Shown: piece after piece, positions 21,588-35,045 of the stretch
Layout: every line of letters begins with the position of its first letter
How positions within the stretch are numbered: position 1 is the first letter of the stretch
DNA from: Rutidosis leptorrhynchoides
Taxonomy: Eukaryota > Streptophyta > Magnoliopsida > Asterales > Asteraceae
Length of the DNA: 64,000 nucleotides
Assembly (NCBI RefSeq): GCF_046630445.1
Contig: NC_092341.1
Coordinates: forward strand, 1,433,501 to 1,497,500
Direction of reading: 5' to 3'
Notes under the pieces: model-generated
Databases searched by the model: none
Told to the model about the DNA's origin: nothing
What the model saw: only the letters and a program-made list of their open reading frames with translations
Position numbers and translations under genes: made by a program

Positions 21588-24500
21588 CAAAGGACAAATC
21601 CTACACATGATAACTAATCAATGCCAATTTAGTGGTGCACCGAAAGAAGATCCAAACGAACATCTTCGTACCTTTAATAGGATCTGTACTCTATTTAAAA
21701 TCCGATAAGTGGAGGATGAACATATATATCTCATGTTATTTCCCTGGACTTTAAAAGGAGAAGCCAAAGATTGGTTAGAATTGTTACCTGAAGGGGCGAT
21801 TGATACATGGGATGTTTTAGTTGAAAAATTTCTTAAACAATTCTTTCCGGCATCTAAAGCCGTGAGACTTCAAGGAGAAATTGTTACGTTCACACAAAAG
21901 CCAAATGAAACTCTATATGAGGCATGGACAAGATTTGGAAAGTTGTTGAGAGGATGTCCGCAACATGGTTTAGATACTTATCAAATAGTACAAATATTCT
22001 ACCAAGGATGTGACATCACTACAAGAAAAGACATCGATATAGCAGCTGGTGGTTCCATTATGAAGAAAACCTCAACTGAAGCTTACAAAATTATTGATAA
22101 CACTGCTTCCCACTCACATGAGTGGCATCGAGAAAAAGATATCGTTAGATCATCTAAAGCGGCTAGAGCCGATTCTAGCCATGACTTTGATTCCATTTCC
22201 GCAAAGATAGATGCTGTCGAGAGACAAATGGAAAAGATGACTAAAGATATTCACTCAATACGAATTAGTTGTGAGCAGTGTGGAGGACCACATTTGACAA
22301 AAGATTGTCTCAGTATTGAACAAACAATGGAACAAAGAGAGAATGTTTCATACATTAACCAAAGACCTGGAAATAATTATCAGAATAATTATCAACCGCC
22401 AAGACCAATCTACAATCAAAACCAGAATTATAACCAAAATGTTCCATACAACAACCAACAAGGTCCTAGCAATCAACAAGTATCTAATAATACTTACAAT
22501 CAGTAAAGACCTATTTTTCAAAACAAACCACCACAAACCGATGATAAAAATCCAAATTTAGAAGATATGATGTCGAAGCTAGTTGAATCTCAAACGCAGT
22601 TTTTCACATCTCAGAAACAAACCAATGAACAAAATGCTCAAGCATTTAGAAATCAACAAGCTTCGATTCAAAATTTGGAACAAGAAGTGAGCAACCTAGC
22701 AAAGTTAATAGGTGAAAGAAAACCGAGAAGTCTACCTAGCGATACAAATACTAACCCCCGGAATGAAATAGCTAAAGCCATTACCATAAGAAGCGGTATT
22801 ACACTTAAACCACCTGAAATGCCTGTAATTTCTGATAAAGCTATTTCTACTCCACAAGAACCACAATCTGAGCAAGATAAGGAAACAGAACCGGTAGTTG
22901 ACAAGGTTAATGAAGATAACACAGTTAAGGCTAAACCTTATGTTAAACCATACCAACCACCACTTCCTTACTCGAGTAAAATGAGAAAAGAAAGACAAAT
23001 TCTTGGATATGTTTAAACAAATAAATGTAAATCTTCCTTTCATTGATGTGATTTCAGGAATGCCTAGGTATGCTAAATTCTTGAAAGATCTAATCACAAA
23101 TAGAAAGAAAATGGAAGAACTTTCGGCTGTTACTATGAATGCTAATTGTTCTGCAGTGCTGTTGAGTAAGATACCAGAAAAATTATCTGATCCAGGAAGT
23201 TTCACAATTCCATGTTTTCTGGGTAGTCTTAGTTCAATAGAAGCATTGGCAGACTTAGGTGCTTGTATAAATCTAATGCCGTATTTACTTTACGCTAAAC
23301 TAGACCTCGGAGAATTGAAACCAACATGAATAAGCATACAACTAGCCGATCGATCAGTAAAATATCCTAGAGGGATAATGGAAAACATGCTAGTTAAAGT
23401 TGGTACTTTAGTATTTCCAGTAGATTTTGTTATTCTGGACATGGAAGAAGATTCTCGAGTTCCTCTCATATTAGAAAGACCATTCTTAAACACGGCCAAA
23501 GCAATAATAGACGTGTTCGGTAAGACACTGACCCTAAGTATAGAGGACGAGAGTGTTACCTTTTCAATTGATAGAGCCATGCAACAACCGCAATCTGCAG
23601 ATGATACATGTTATTATATTCAAACTATAGATTCACATGCAGAATTGTTAGAAGAATTTCCAGAATTACAAGGAACATGAGAATGTTCTTTAGGAGAAGG
23701 AACTGAACTAATTGATGAAGCTGAAATGTTAGCCGCACTCATGGCTAATGAATACGAACCAACAACAGAAGAAATTCAAATGCTAAAAGAAGAAGACAGA
23801 TATCGATACAAATCATCGATAGAAGAACCACCGACATTAGAGTTAAAGCCACTTCCAAACCATTTGGAATATGCTTATTTACATGGTGAATCTGAATTAC
23901 CTGTAATAATATCGTCTTCTCTTACGGAAAATGAAAAATCTCGACTCATTTCTGTGCTAAAAGCTCATTAACCAGCTATTGCATGGAAGATTCATGACAT
24001 TAAAGGAATAAATCCTTCATATTGCACACATAAAATCCTTATGGAAGAAGGTCATAAAACATATGTGCAACGCCAACGAAGACTAAATCCTAATATGCAA
24101 GATGTTGTTAAGAAAGAAATTATTAAACTGCTAGATGCAGGTTTAATTTATCCAATCTCTGATAGTCCATGGGTAAGCCCAGTTCAATGTGTACCTGAGA
24201 AGGGTGGCATGACTTTCATCACAAATGAAAAAAATGAGCTTATTCATACTAGAATTGTAACAGGATGGCATGTTTGTATTGATTATAGAAAATTAAATGA
24301 CGCCACCAGAAAAGATCACTTTCCCTTACCTTTCATTGATCAAATGTTGGAAAGATTAGCCGGAAATAGTTACTATTGTTTACTTGATGGTTTCTCCGGA
24401 TATTTTTAAATTCCAATAGCACCCGAGGATCAAGAGAAAACTACATTCACGTGCCCTTATGGTACTTTTGCTTACAAACGCATGCCATTTGGACTTTGCA

Positions 24501-26746
24501 ACGCCCCTGCAACCTTTCAAAGGTGCATGATGGCGATTTTTCAAGACATGATAGAAGAATGCATGGAGGTTTTCATGGATGACTTTTCAGTCTTCAGTGA
24601 TACTTTTGAATCATGTCTAGTTAATCTTGAACGAATGCTTATTAGATGCGAACAATCAAATCTAGTACTTAATTGGAAGAAACGCCATTTCATGGTTAAA
24701 GAAGGAATCGTTCTTGGCCATAAAATTTCAAAGGAAGGAATTGAAGTGAATAGAGCTAAAGTAGATGTAATTGCTAAACTTCCATATCCCACCAATGTTA
24801 GAGGAGTTAGGAGTTTTCTAGGGCATGCCGGTTTTTACCGACGTTTCATAAAAGATTTTTCTAAAATTGTCACTCCTATGAATAAACTCCTAGAAAAGGA
24901 TGCGCCATTCATCTTTTCAGATGAATGCATCAAATCTTTTAATATTCTTAAAGAAAAACTCACTAATGCGCCGATCATGATAACTCCAAATTGGAATCTA
25001 CCATTTGAACTCATGTGCGATGCAAGTGATTTTGCAATGGGAGTCGTTTTAGGACAAAGGATTGAAAAACGATTTCAACCTATTTATTATGCTAGTAAGA
25101 CATTACAAGGAGCACAAACAAATTACACAACTACTGAAAAAGAACTCCTTGCTATTGTCTTTGCTTTTGAAAAATTTCGTTCATATCTCGTTCTAGCTAA
25201 AACGGTAGTCTATACCGACCATTCTGCTCTTAGATACCTATTTTTGAAACAAGATGCCAAACCAAGATTAATCCGTTGGATCTTAATCTTACAAGAGTTC
25301 GATATTGAAAACCGAGGCAAAAAGGGAGCAGAAAATCTCGCCGCTGATCATCTTTCTCGTCTTGAAAATCCTGAATTAGAAGTTCTAAATGAATCGGCCA
25401 TACAAGATAACTTTCCTGATGAATATCTATTGAAAATTGATTATAATAAAATTCCATGGTTTGCAGATTATGCAAACTACTTAGTATGTGGATTCCTTGA
25501 AAAAGGGTTGTCATACCAAAAACGAAAGAAATTCTTTAGTGATATAAAACACTATTTTTGGGAAGATCCACATTTGTTTAAAAGTTGTCCCGATGGAAAA
25601 ATACGTCGATGTGTATTCGGAGATGAAGCTAGTCAAATCTTAAACCATTGTCACACAGGACCAACAGGAGGGCATTATGGGCCTCAACTTACAGCAAGAA
25701 AAGTCTACGATGCTGGATTCTATTGGCCTACAATTTTCAAAGACGCACACCTTCTTTGCAAATCCTGTGATGCATGTCAAAGGGCCAGAAAAATAAGTCA
25801 ACGTGATGAAATGCCACAAAATATCATTTAAGTATGTGAAGCATTTGACGTTTGGGGTATTGACTCTATGGGTCCATTTCCAAAATCTCATAATAATCTC
25901 TACATTCTCGTTGCTATTGATTATGTATCTAAATGGGCGGAAGCACAAGCTCTCCCAACTAACGATGCACGAGTTGTAGTCAACTTTTTAAAACGTCTTT
26001 TTACTAGGTTCGGAACACCGAAAGCTTTAATAAGTGATCGGGGTACTCATTTTTGTAATAATCAACTTGAGAAAGTTCTCAAAAGATATGGAGTAACTCA
26101 TAAAATCTCCACTGCTTATCATCCACAAACAAGTGGACAAGTTGAAAATACCAACCGATCTTTAAAACGTATTCTAGAGAAAACCGTAGGATCAAATCCG
26201 AAGGAATGGTCCATGAAATTGGAGGATGCACTCTGGGCTTTTAGAACATCCTACAAAACTCCAATTGGAACCACACCTTTTAAACTCGTTTACGAAAAAG
26301 CATGTCACCTTCCAGTAGAAATTGAGCACAAAGCATTTTGGGCTTTGAAGACATGTAATCTTGATTTACATGAAGTTGGACGTCTACGGTTAAGTCAACT
26401 AAACGAATTAGAAGAATTAAGACATAAAGCATACGAAAATTCGTTAATCTATAAAGAAAGAACGAAGAAATGGCATGATAAAAGAATCAGAAGTTCAAAA
26501 GAATTTAAAGAAGCAGACAGATTTCTTCTTTTCAATTCACAATTCAAGCTATTTCCTGGAAAATTGAAAACAAGATGGTCTGGACCATTCATAGTCAAAA
26601 GAGTTTTCCCATATGGAACAATAGAGTTAATAAATTCAAATGGGGTGGAATTTATGGTTAATGGTCACAGAGTAAAACATTACGTAGATAATCCAATGGA
26701 AGTTGAAGATGAAGTTAATCACAATTTCGACACCACAGCTAACTAA
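21588..26746 (+). pseudogene. gag-pol of Athila element A0, decayed
   Basis: Collinear with A1 gag-pol from KGQILHM to the C-terminal FDTTAN. It carries seven nonsense changes against A1: TAA 21706-21708, TAA 22504-22506, TGA 23327-23329, TGA 23678-23680, TAA 23969-23971, TAA 24407-24409 and TAA 25829-25831. A deletion of about 17 bp near 22985-22995 also shifts the frame. The RT FMDD, RNase H and integrase H-H-C-C and D-D-E motifs are still readable in pieces. The original protein was interrupted by A1 after about 141 residues. It is not functional. Confidence 0.93.
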
Positions 26747-26917
26747 GTGTGGGAAGATTCGAATCTTTTTAGGATAATAGTTATTTCTGTTAGAGTTAGA
26801 TATTCTGTTTTTGTGTAGTTTCTGAAAATGGAATCCGAATGGTCTTTCCCTAGCAGACCCTAAAGAACTAGTCTTCTCCCTCCATTCTGAATTTTTATTT
26901 CTTTTAGGTTTTACGAG

Positions 26918-27154
26918 ATGAAGAATTCCTTTGATCTGAACCATGGTCTAATGCTACATTCTATGATTACTAAACGTAATAATGACACCCTTCCGAGTGA
27001 ACTGGTATCATTCATAAGAGGCAAAATGGACGGAGTAAGAAAAGAACTCAGGAAAGATCATCATAAGATACATTTTGGTAAAGGCAAATCAAAGTCCGCA
27101 ACAAAAAGAAGAGCACGACACCTTGAAAGATGTTATAAAGATGTATTTGAATAA
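26918..27154 (+). pseudogene. Truncated zinc-knuckle ORF of A0
   Basis: The N-terminal part of the A1 ORF at 13839-14255 (NHGLMLH, DGVRKE, GKGKSKSA). After the ARHLERC match the sequence jumps to the polypurine tract and 3' LTR. A deletion of about 5.5 kb has therefore removed the CCHC motif, the env-like gene and the 3' non-coding region. Confidence 0.8.
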
Positions 27155-27167
27155 GTGTGAGAATATT

Positions 27168-27754
27168 TGATAATGCTAAAAACGAACATATATTTCATAG
27201 CATTATCCCTCAAAAAAGACAAGCTTTTAGTTGCAATTGTTCTATTTACAAGTGATATTCGTTTAAATAATAAAAGGTGAAGACAAAAGACAGATTCGAC
27301 GAATTGAAGACGCAAATGACCAAAAAGCTAAAAAGTACAAAGTACAATCAAAGTGGTTCAAATTATTGATGAGAAACGTCTAAAAATCACAAGAATACAA
27401 GCCGTGAAACACAAAGTACAAGATATTAAATTGTACGAAAAGGCGTTCCAAAATCCGGAATCGAGACATGAACCAACTTTCAGCGTGCGACGCAATGAAC
27501 CAAAAATTACAAGTCAACTATGCACAAGAATATAATATTATATATAATTAATTATATATATTATATATTATTTTAATCAAAGCAGCCCACGTTTAATTCA
27601 ATTGGTGAGCTGGATTCCAGACCTCCGCACTCGCGGAGGTTTAAAGTATAAAAGTTTAGCACTCGCAGAGATCTACAATATAACGTGGGCCTATAAAAGT
27701 CGCGCATGCTGATCGATTTTAACACACCTTTTTCTAATCTATATCTCACTCTTA

Positions 27755-27822
<68 letters not shown>

Positions 27823-29081
27823 AATTTTAATTTAATATTAATAATAATAATAAGGGTATGTTAGCGAATGTTGTAAGTGTGTAAGTCGAAATTCTGTCCG
27901 TGTAACGCTACGCTATTATTAATCATTGTAAGTTATATTCAACCTTTTTAAATTAATGTCTCGTAGCTAAGTTATTATTATGCTTATTTAAATTAAAGTA
28001 ATCATGATGTTGGGCTAAATATTAAAGGCGGGGTAATTGGGCTTTGTACCATAATTGGGGTTTGAACAAAAGAACGGCACTTGTGGAAATTAGACTATGA
28101 GCTATTAATGGGCTTTATATTTGTTTAATTGAATGATAGTTCGTTAATTTAATATAAAGATTTACAATTATACGTACCTATAAATAACCATATACACTCG
28201 ATCGGACACGATGGGCGGGATATTTATAAGTACTAATAATCGTTCATTTAACCGGACACGGAAATGGATTAATAGTCAATGGACTTATTAAAACATGGGT
28301 GAATTATATACAAGGAAAATTGGTGTAATTATAGTTTAAATCCCCAATTAGTTGGAATATTTGACTTCGGATATAAGGATAATTTGACGAGGACACACGC
28401 ACTTTATATTTATGACTGATGGACTGTTATGGACAAAAACCATATGGACATATTGAATAATCCAGGACAAAGAACAATTAACCCATGGTAATAAACTAAA
28501 ATCAACACGTCAAACATCATGATTACGGAAGTTTAAATAAGCATAATTCCTTTATTTCATATTTCATCGCACTTTTATTTACTGTCATTTTATTTATTGC
28601 ACTTTTTTATCGTACTTTTAATTATCGCAATTTTATTTATCGTCATTTAATTTATCGCACTTTTATTTATCGCACTTTAATTATTGTCAATTACTTTATG
28701 CTTTAAATTAAGTTATTTTTATTTTTAATATTTTACATTAGGTTTTAACTGCGACTAAAGTTTTAAAATCGACAAACCAGTCATTAAACGATAAAAACTC
28801 CCTTTTATAATAATAATACTACTTATATATATATATTTATATTTATACAAATATAGTTTAAAATAAATATAGCGTTAAACTTGGCTAGTTCCCCGTAGAC
28901 GAACCGGACTTACTAAAAACTACACTACTGTACGATTAGGTACACTGCCTATAAGTGTTGTAGTAAGGTTTAGGTATATCTACTCTATAAATAAATAAAT
29001 AACTTGTGTAAAATTGTATCGTATTTAATAGTATTTTGTAGTAAATATATAACTATTTCGTATACACCTCTACGCACATCA
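27168..29081 (+). repeat. A0 3' LTR
   Basis: It starts TGATAATGCTAAAAACGAAC after AAGTGTGAGAATATT and ends CGCACATCA, 1914 bp. It is clearly diverged from the A1 LTRs in the middle. It keeps a palindrome pair with 4-nt centres (27621-27640 and about 27659-27666, 32 bp apart) and TATAAAAG at 27692-27699. A (TA)n run lies at about 27757-27817. Confidence 0.88.
27621..27699 (+). promoter_or_regulatory. A0 LTR promoter: palindrome pair and TATA box
   Basis: ACCTCCGC-ACTC-GCGGAGGT (27621-27640), a weaker GCACTCGC (27659-27666) and TATAAAAG 29 bp after the second centre. Spacing is as in A1, but the centre has lost one G. Confidence 0.55.
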
Positions 29082-29454
29082 AAATCCTTAGAGAATATCT
29101 TGCTCCGTACTCATGTTAAATCTTGTGGAAAAATCTTTCTTCAGCAACCTTCGATCTTAGAAATTCTGAAAATATCATCTTAAATATCTTCGATATTTCT
29201 AAGGATATTTTCATAAGTATTCTTGTCCGAAATTATCTATCTCCTCGTACTATCTATGTTACATCATAAAAGAAACTGTTTTAGTTTCTATCTTTCTGTA
29301 AAAATTCGAGTTAATTTATGAATGATTTCTGGAGAAGTGTTGGGAATTGAAGCATGAGTTAGTATAATATAATGACACCCGGCCAACGTGATTATATTAC
29401 AGTAGGTCATGCTGAATTTCTAATGGAATTTGATGATGGTACACAGATCATACC
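29082..29454 (+). mobile_element. Element X internal sequence right of A0
   Basis: It aligns with about 655-1040 of X, including the PABP remnant (a frame resembling EIL-EYLA) and the inverted repeat (29353-29411). X is therefore the host into which A0 inserted. The piece between X positions 374 and about 655 is missing here. Confidence 0.7.
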
Positions 29455-30296
29455 TGAAGCTACCCGTCCTAATCCATAAGGACGAATACATTACATTTGG
29501 TTACATCGTGATGTACTTGACCTCTATATGATACATTTTACAAACATTGCATTCGTTTCTAAAAGACAAACTTTCATTACATCGAAAGTTGACGGCATGC
29601 ATACCATTTCATAATATATCCAACTATAATTGACTTAATAATAATCTTGATGAACTCAACGACTCGAATGCAACGTCTTTTGAAATATGTCATGAATGAC
29701 ACCAAGTAATATCTCTAAAATGAGTAAATGCACAGCGGAAGATTTCTTTCATACCTGAGAATAAACATGCTTTTAAGTGTCAACCAAAAGGTTTAACATA
29801 AATAATCATTCATTTTCATCATTTTAATAGACCACAAGATTTTCATTTCTCATAAATATACGTCTCATGCATAGAGACAAAAATATCATTCATATGGATT
29901 GAACACCTGGTAACCGACATTAACAAGATGCATATAAGAATATCCCCTATCATTCTGGGAAATCCATCGGAAATGATAAAAACAACATCGAAGTACTAAA
30001 GCATCCGCTCCAACGGATGGGTTCGTTAGGCCCAATAGATCTATCTTTAGGATTCGCGTCAATTAGGAGCATATTCGGCTTCGATCATTCAACCATATAA
30101 TGTAGTTTCGATTACTTGTGTCTATTTCGTAAAACATTTATAAAAGCGCTTGTATTCTCAGTCCCAAAAATATATATTGCAAAAGCATTTAAAAAGGGAG
30201 TAATGAAACTCACCATACTGTATTTTGTAGTAAAAATACATATGACGACATTTAACAAGTGTAGGGTTGGCATCGGATTAACGAACCTATATCATT

Positions 30297-30297
<1 letters not shown>

Positions 30298-30387
<90 letters not shown>
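30298..30387. repeat. (TA)n microsatellite
   Basis: About 90 bp of pure TA in the T4 3' LTR. The 5' LTR copy has only about 20 bp at the same place (57367-57385). The ORF seen across it is an artefact. Confidence 0.95.
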
Positions 30388-30392
<5 letters not shown>

Positions 30393-30939
30393 CACATAAT
30401 CGTAATCAATTAAGTTTATATATATAACCTATTAATGATATTATATTTTATATTAATAATATATTTATATTTCATATATTTCTTTTATATAATAAAATAT
30501 TTTGTTATGTTATATGGGTTAAATATATATATTTATATATTTCATTTGTTTATCAAAACAGTAGTTCAAATTATACTAAGTTAATATTAGTAAAAACAAT
30601 GATAATAGTCATTAATAATATACTTATATTAATAATAACTCTATTAGTGATAATAACAATAATATTAATAATAATACTTGTAAAAAAATATTAATTTTAC
30701 TGTTATTGATAGTTATGATGTTGATTGTAGTAATTACATAATAATAATACTCGTGATAATAATAATACTTATGTTAATATTAACAATTCTATTATTTGTA
30801 AAAAAAAATACTAATACTAATATTTACGAAAATAATAATAATTTGTGTTATTTTCAAGATGGTAATAATAATAAACGTTTTCATCATAATGATAATAATA
30901 TTAAAGTTTTATAATTAATAATAATATCATAATTATTAC

Positions 30940-30958
30940 TCATAATAATAATAATAAC

Positions 30959-31019
<61 letters not shown>

Positions 31020-31088
31020 GATATAATACTTATAATTATGATAATAATAATAACAATTATGATACCTTATAATAAAAATTATAATAAC

Positions 31089-31139
<51 letters not shown>
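30940..31139. repeat. (TAA)n microsatellites
   Basis: Two ATA/TAA runs (about 30940-31019 and 31087-31139) separated by a short ATAATT-rich spacer. In the 5' LTR copy they are longer (57941-58022 and 58090-58235). Confidence 0.9.
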
Positions 31140-31229
31140 TATAATAGTAAACATAATAATAACTAATAATAATATTGAAAGAAATAAAATGAAAATGTAT
31201 ACCCTCTCCAAGCTTTTCCTAAAAAGAAA

Positions 31230-31303
31230 TGCCCCAGACGAGACTCGAACCCGCAACCTCTCGTTAATCCTTAAGCATTTAAACCCACTCATCCATTCCA
31301 GTT
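31230..31303 (-). other. tRNA-like pol III promoter module in the T4 3' LTR
   Basis: On the minus strand TGGATGAGTGGG (A-box-like, 31284-31295) and GGTTCGAGTCT (B-box-like, 31241-31251) are about 32 nt apart, followed by TGGGGCA as in a tRNA 3' end. No matching 5' acceptor strand is seen, so it is not a functional tRNA. The module is kept in the other LTR copy at 58320-58393. It may be a SINE or tRNA remnant. Confidence 0.45.
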
Positions 31304-31348
31304 TTTATTATTTAATACGAACCTATTTATATTTAATCTATTTCCTAC

Positions 31349-31446
31349 GGCCCAACTGAAAATGAACTTCGGCCCAAGCAAAGAGAAGATCGTGGCCCAA
31401 CTGGAAAACTTAGTCCTTGGCCCAAGGTTTATAGACACACGGCCCA
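31349..31446 (-). promoter_or_regulatory. Five phased GGCCCA (site II) motifs in the T4 3' LTR
   Basis: GGCCCA begins at 31349, 31371, 31394, 31419 and 31441 (steps 22, 23, 25, 22). The other LTR copy has it at 58439, 58461, 58484, 58509 and 58531 with the same steps. TGGGCC is the plant site II motif, bound by TCP factors. The regulatory role here is inferred. Confidence 0.5.
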
Positions 31447-31476
31447 AAAGATATGTTGTTAATTAAAAACAATTTG

Positions 31477-31540
31477 CCATGGCCGGGGATTGAACGCGTG
31501 ACCTCATTGTAACCAGACCAAATGCCCAACCATCTACTCT
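31477..31540 (-). other. Second tRNA-like segment in the T4 3' LTR
   Basis: Minus strand: TAGATGGTTGGGCA (A-box-like, 31523-31536) and CGTTCAATCCC (B-box-like, 31486-31496), then CCGGCCATGGCA. It resembles a SINE head. The 5' LTR copy is cut by T3 just before this point. Confidence 0.4.
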
Positions 31541-31559
31541 ATCTCTCGTTTCTATTTTA

Positions 31560-33154
31560 ATTCATACCCTACATCTATATACGTATACTTCTTCTTCTTC
31601 TAAAACCCAAATGATAAACCAAATCCAGAAACAGTTCGACAGGGCTGTATGTTCGTGGTTTTTATCATCATCATCTTCATTGTAACATCTCATCTTAAAT
31701 AATCGTGATTATCATCCTCGTAATCAAATGATCACCATCATCATCTTAATCACGCCATATCCATACATCCCGTCAATCATCTAACACCATCAACGTTTTT
31801 CATCATCACTTAATATATCGTGTTTCACTATCACAATTACATTGTATCATCGTTATCATCTCACCATCACCATGAACATAATCATAACATAATCAGTATG
31901 TTATCATCTTCGTAAACGTTTCATGAAATGGTTTTCTTCTTTTCTTTCCCTTCGAACAACAGTAACAATAAAGGGAAAGTGGTGGTGTTTTGCGAGGTTT
32001 AAACTGAATTAAAAACATACGCAACAGCGTATGAGTTACTGTTCATCATCATCTTAAATGGGTTTCGTTTTGATGAGGTTAGAGGTGGCGGTTGAAGATG
32101 ATGGTGGTTGATTCAAGGTGGTGAAAGGTGGCCGGTTTATGGTGGTTCAAAGGGTGTCGATTAGGAACAAAAAACAGATAGAAGAGAAATAAAGAGATGG
32201 TGTATCACGATTGTGGTTAAATGAGTGTTTGGTGGTGGAATCATGGTTAGTGAGGGTGGCGTTTATTCGTTGGTAACATGAAACAGAAACAGGATGTAGT
32301 AACGAGTCAGCTATCGGTTGGTGAATCAGGTTAGTGATAGTGTTTTGGTCGTGGGTCGTGGTGTTTGAAAACAGGAGCAAGAAAAATATAGAAGTGGTAA
32401 TGGTGATCGAATAATAAAGATGGAAATAAGGAGATGGTTTAACGGGTGTGAAGTGTCGGGTTCATTAAGAAGAACAAGAAAGGAAGAAGAAACACAAGTT
32501 GGTGTGTGATTGTAGTTGTAGGTTCACGGTATAAGTATGCATATATGGAATTAGTGAGATAATCAAACAAGCACAGTAACCTCAATTAACTTCAATCAGC
32601 CACAGTAGTAATATGTTCATGGTGGAGATGTTTATTGTTCTTGCACACACATATATACATATATCCTATATCTATATATAAATATCTGTAATAAGAATCT
32701 AATCTAATTCTAATAATTAATAATAACAATATAATAATAATTATAATATAATTTAAATATAAAACGTGTGATTAGGTTAGCTGTCGTCTATTATTTCATT
32801 CAAGGGCTGAAATTCGTACTCCGTTGATAATCATTGCGGATAAAAGTATTCAGAAAAATCCAAAATTTTTACATTAAATATCTTTATTTATTTCAGTCAT
32901 TATGGTATAGAATTCGATCATTAACTATTAAATAAAAATTACATCAACTATCCCTCTCAAATCTGGGTAAAATATAAAAATTGTTGAAATTTATTAATTA
33001 GCTTCTAAATATATTTTTAATAAGCCTAAAATTTATAGAACTCATTTTCGGATCACCGTTTATTTTAAAATCATATAAGTTTGAATTAAACTTCTCTAAA
33101 TAATAATCGAAACGTCTAACGAGTATTACAATCATTCATTAATTATATTTAATA

Positions 33155-33158
<4 letters not shown>
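31560..33158 (-). other. Remainder of T4 LTR body, no gene seen
   Basis: Contains ATC/ATCATC-rich text and simple T-rich stretches. The 77-aa ORF at 32147-32380 has no recognisable motif. A (TA)n run of about 50 bp follows at 33159-33210. Confidence 0.6.
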
Positions 33159-33216
<58 letters not shown>

Positions 33217-33406
33217 TTATTTTTATATGTATACACATTTATTTACAAATACCAGTTCGTGAATCGTCGAGAATGGTCGAAGGTCAAATGAATATATGAA
33301 CATCGTTTCAAAATTTTCTAGACTCAACATTACACACTTTGCTCATCGTGTCGGAAACATATAAAGATTAAGTTTAAATTTGGTCATAAATTCCCGGGTC
33401 ATCACA

Positions 33407-33440
33407 GTACCTACCCGTTAAAGAAATTTCGTCCCGAAAT
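33407..33440 (-). other. T4 3' polypurine tract and stem
   Basis: Minus strand: AAATTTCGGGACGAAATTT, then TTTAACGGGTAGGTAC and the LTR start. The order and sequence match X (1989-2024) and T2 (45071-45106). Confidence 0.8.
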
Positions 33441-35003
33441 TTGAGTGAGGTGGTCATGGCTGACAATAGAAATGTTTTCATGACAAATATGAGTTGATGA
33501 ATAGAGTTTTATCATCATTGAGTAATACAGATAAAACAATTCGATTATTCGAAGCGTATGAGTGAAGTTATCACAAAAGAGTGAATTGAATTAAGTAGAG
33601 GTTCGACTTAACTTTTGACATAGTCACAGCTGATTTTTGGAATGCAAGGGATTTAAAGAAAATCTTCAAAATCTACAAGATATGGTTCTTCGTTGAATAA
33701 GGAAATTAGAATCTCTATAATTAAATACGGGGATCTGCCTCGATTACTCTGTCTGATATTTCCATTATAAATTAAACTCTTCCGTCCCATTATTCACACC
33801 ATTCCTATACTTTCTTTCTTAGTTCATACATCCAAAAGATTGTGAAAATGCTTAATCCCGTTCTAATCCTTGATATTTTCCTAATTATCATTTCTGCCAT
33901 CTTTCTTTTCAATCTTCCACCAGAAAATCTGTTTACTTCTACTATTACCTTGGGGTGATGCTATTCTTAATTCTATCATGTTTTTATATTATTATTCGTA
34001 TTAATATCCACGGTTTGAAATTTCTGTGTTATTGTTGGGCTTTATATTTTCTCTTATATTTTGGAGCTCTTTACCTCTTTATTCACTTCTCGATCTCTAG
34101 TAAAGCGAGTAACGGTCCAGAATTCATAAGTATGGAGTTTCGAATGAACTTAATGTTCTAAACGAGAAAGAACATAATAGCACGATTTAATTTGTCAAAT
34201 TACCAGAATCACTGAGAATAGAACTATCAAGAATATATTTTCTTGATATGTTCAGAAGTTAACCAGAATGAAAGAATTATGTAACATGACACATGATGAC
34301 GTTATAATCTGTGAATCATCATGTTCCATTTAAAAACTCAGCATGACTTACTATAATATAATCACGTTGATCAAGTGTCATTATATTATACTAACTCATG
34401 CATCAGTTCCCAACATTACTTCAATAACATTCATATTTTAAGCTCGAAAGTTTACAGAATATAGAAACTAACAGTTTCTATATGATGTAACACTGATAGC
34501 GCGAAGAGGTTAATGATTTCAGATAAGAATAGTTATAAAAATATCTTCAGAAATATGGAGGATATTTATAATGAAAGATACGATGATATCTTAGAATTTC
34601 TAATATCGAAGGATGGTGAAGAAAATTTGTCCGCAAGATTTTAGAGTCAGAAGCAAGGTATTCGCTAAAGATTTCATCAAAAACAGAATCATCAGGATTC
34701 TTAATGTACAAGTTTAGTTCTTGTGATTTGTTCAGAGACTCCTTCGTAGTTTGCTCAATCAGTTTTTCAGTACCAAATTTTCTATCGAGCGTTCCCAACA
34801 TTCCACTATTTATTATCAAACTTTTGACCGTTTAGACCATCTACGATTTTGCTGTTTCCTCTGCATTTAATGTTACCATATCTGAATCATTGGTTATCAA
34901 TTCAAGGTGGTTTAAAGAGAATTATGTTTTTAGATGATTAAACGATGATGGTAATATAGTAGAATATAAAAGGTTCCCTGGTAACAATAAAAGAGTACGT
35001 GTA

Positions 35004-35045
<42 letters not shown>

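Larger units (their letters stand above)
29455..33406 (-). repeat. 3' LTR of element T4 (minus strand, 3.95 kb)
   Basis: On the minus strand it begins TGTGATGACCCGGG at 33406, directly after the polypurine tract, and ends CTTCA at 29455. The left half is repeated at 56469-58545 (5' LTR part). The copies differ by small deletions and microsatellite lengths, so T4 is older than T2. It contains (TA)n and (TAA)n runs, two tRNA-like segments, five phased GGCCCA motifs and no gene. The LTR is unusually long. Confidence 0.75.

Noticed and set aside
30116..30427. 103-aa ORF with a YIYIYI tail
   Set aside because: Half of it is (TA)n and it lies inside an LTR. The other copy (57184-57411) has a different length because of the repeat.
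31230..31303. Functional tRNA gene
   Set aside because: A- and B-box-like motifs are present but no proper acceptor stem or anticodon arm could be formed by eye.
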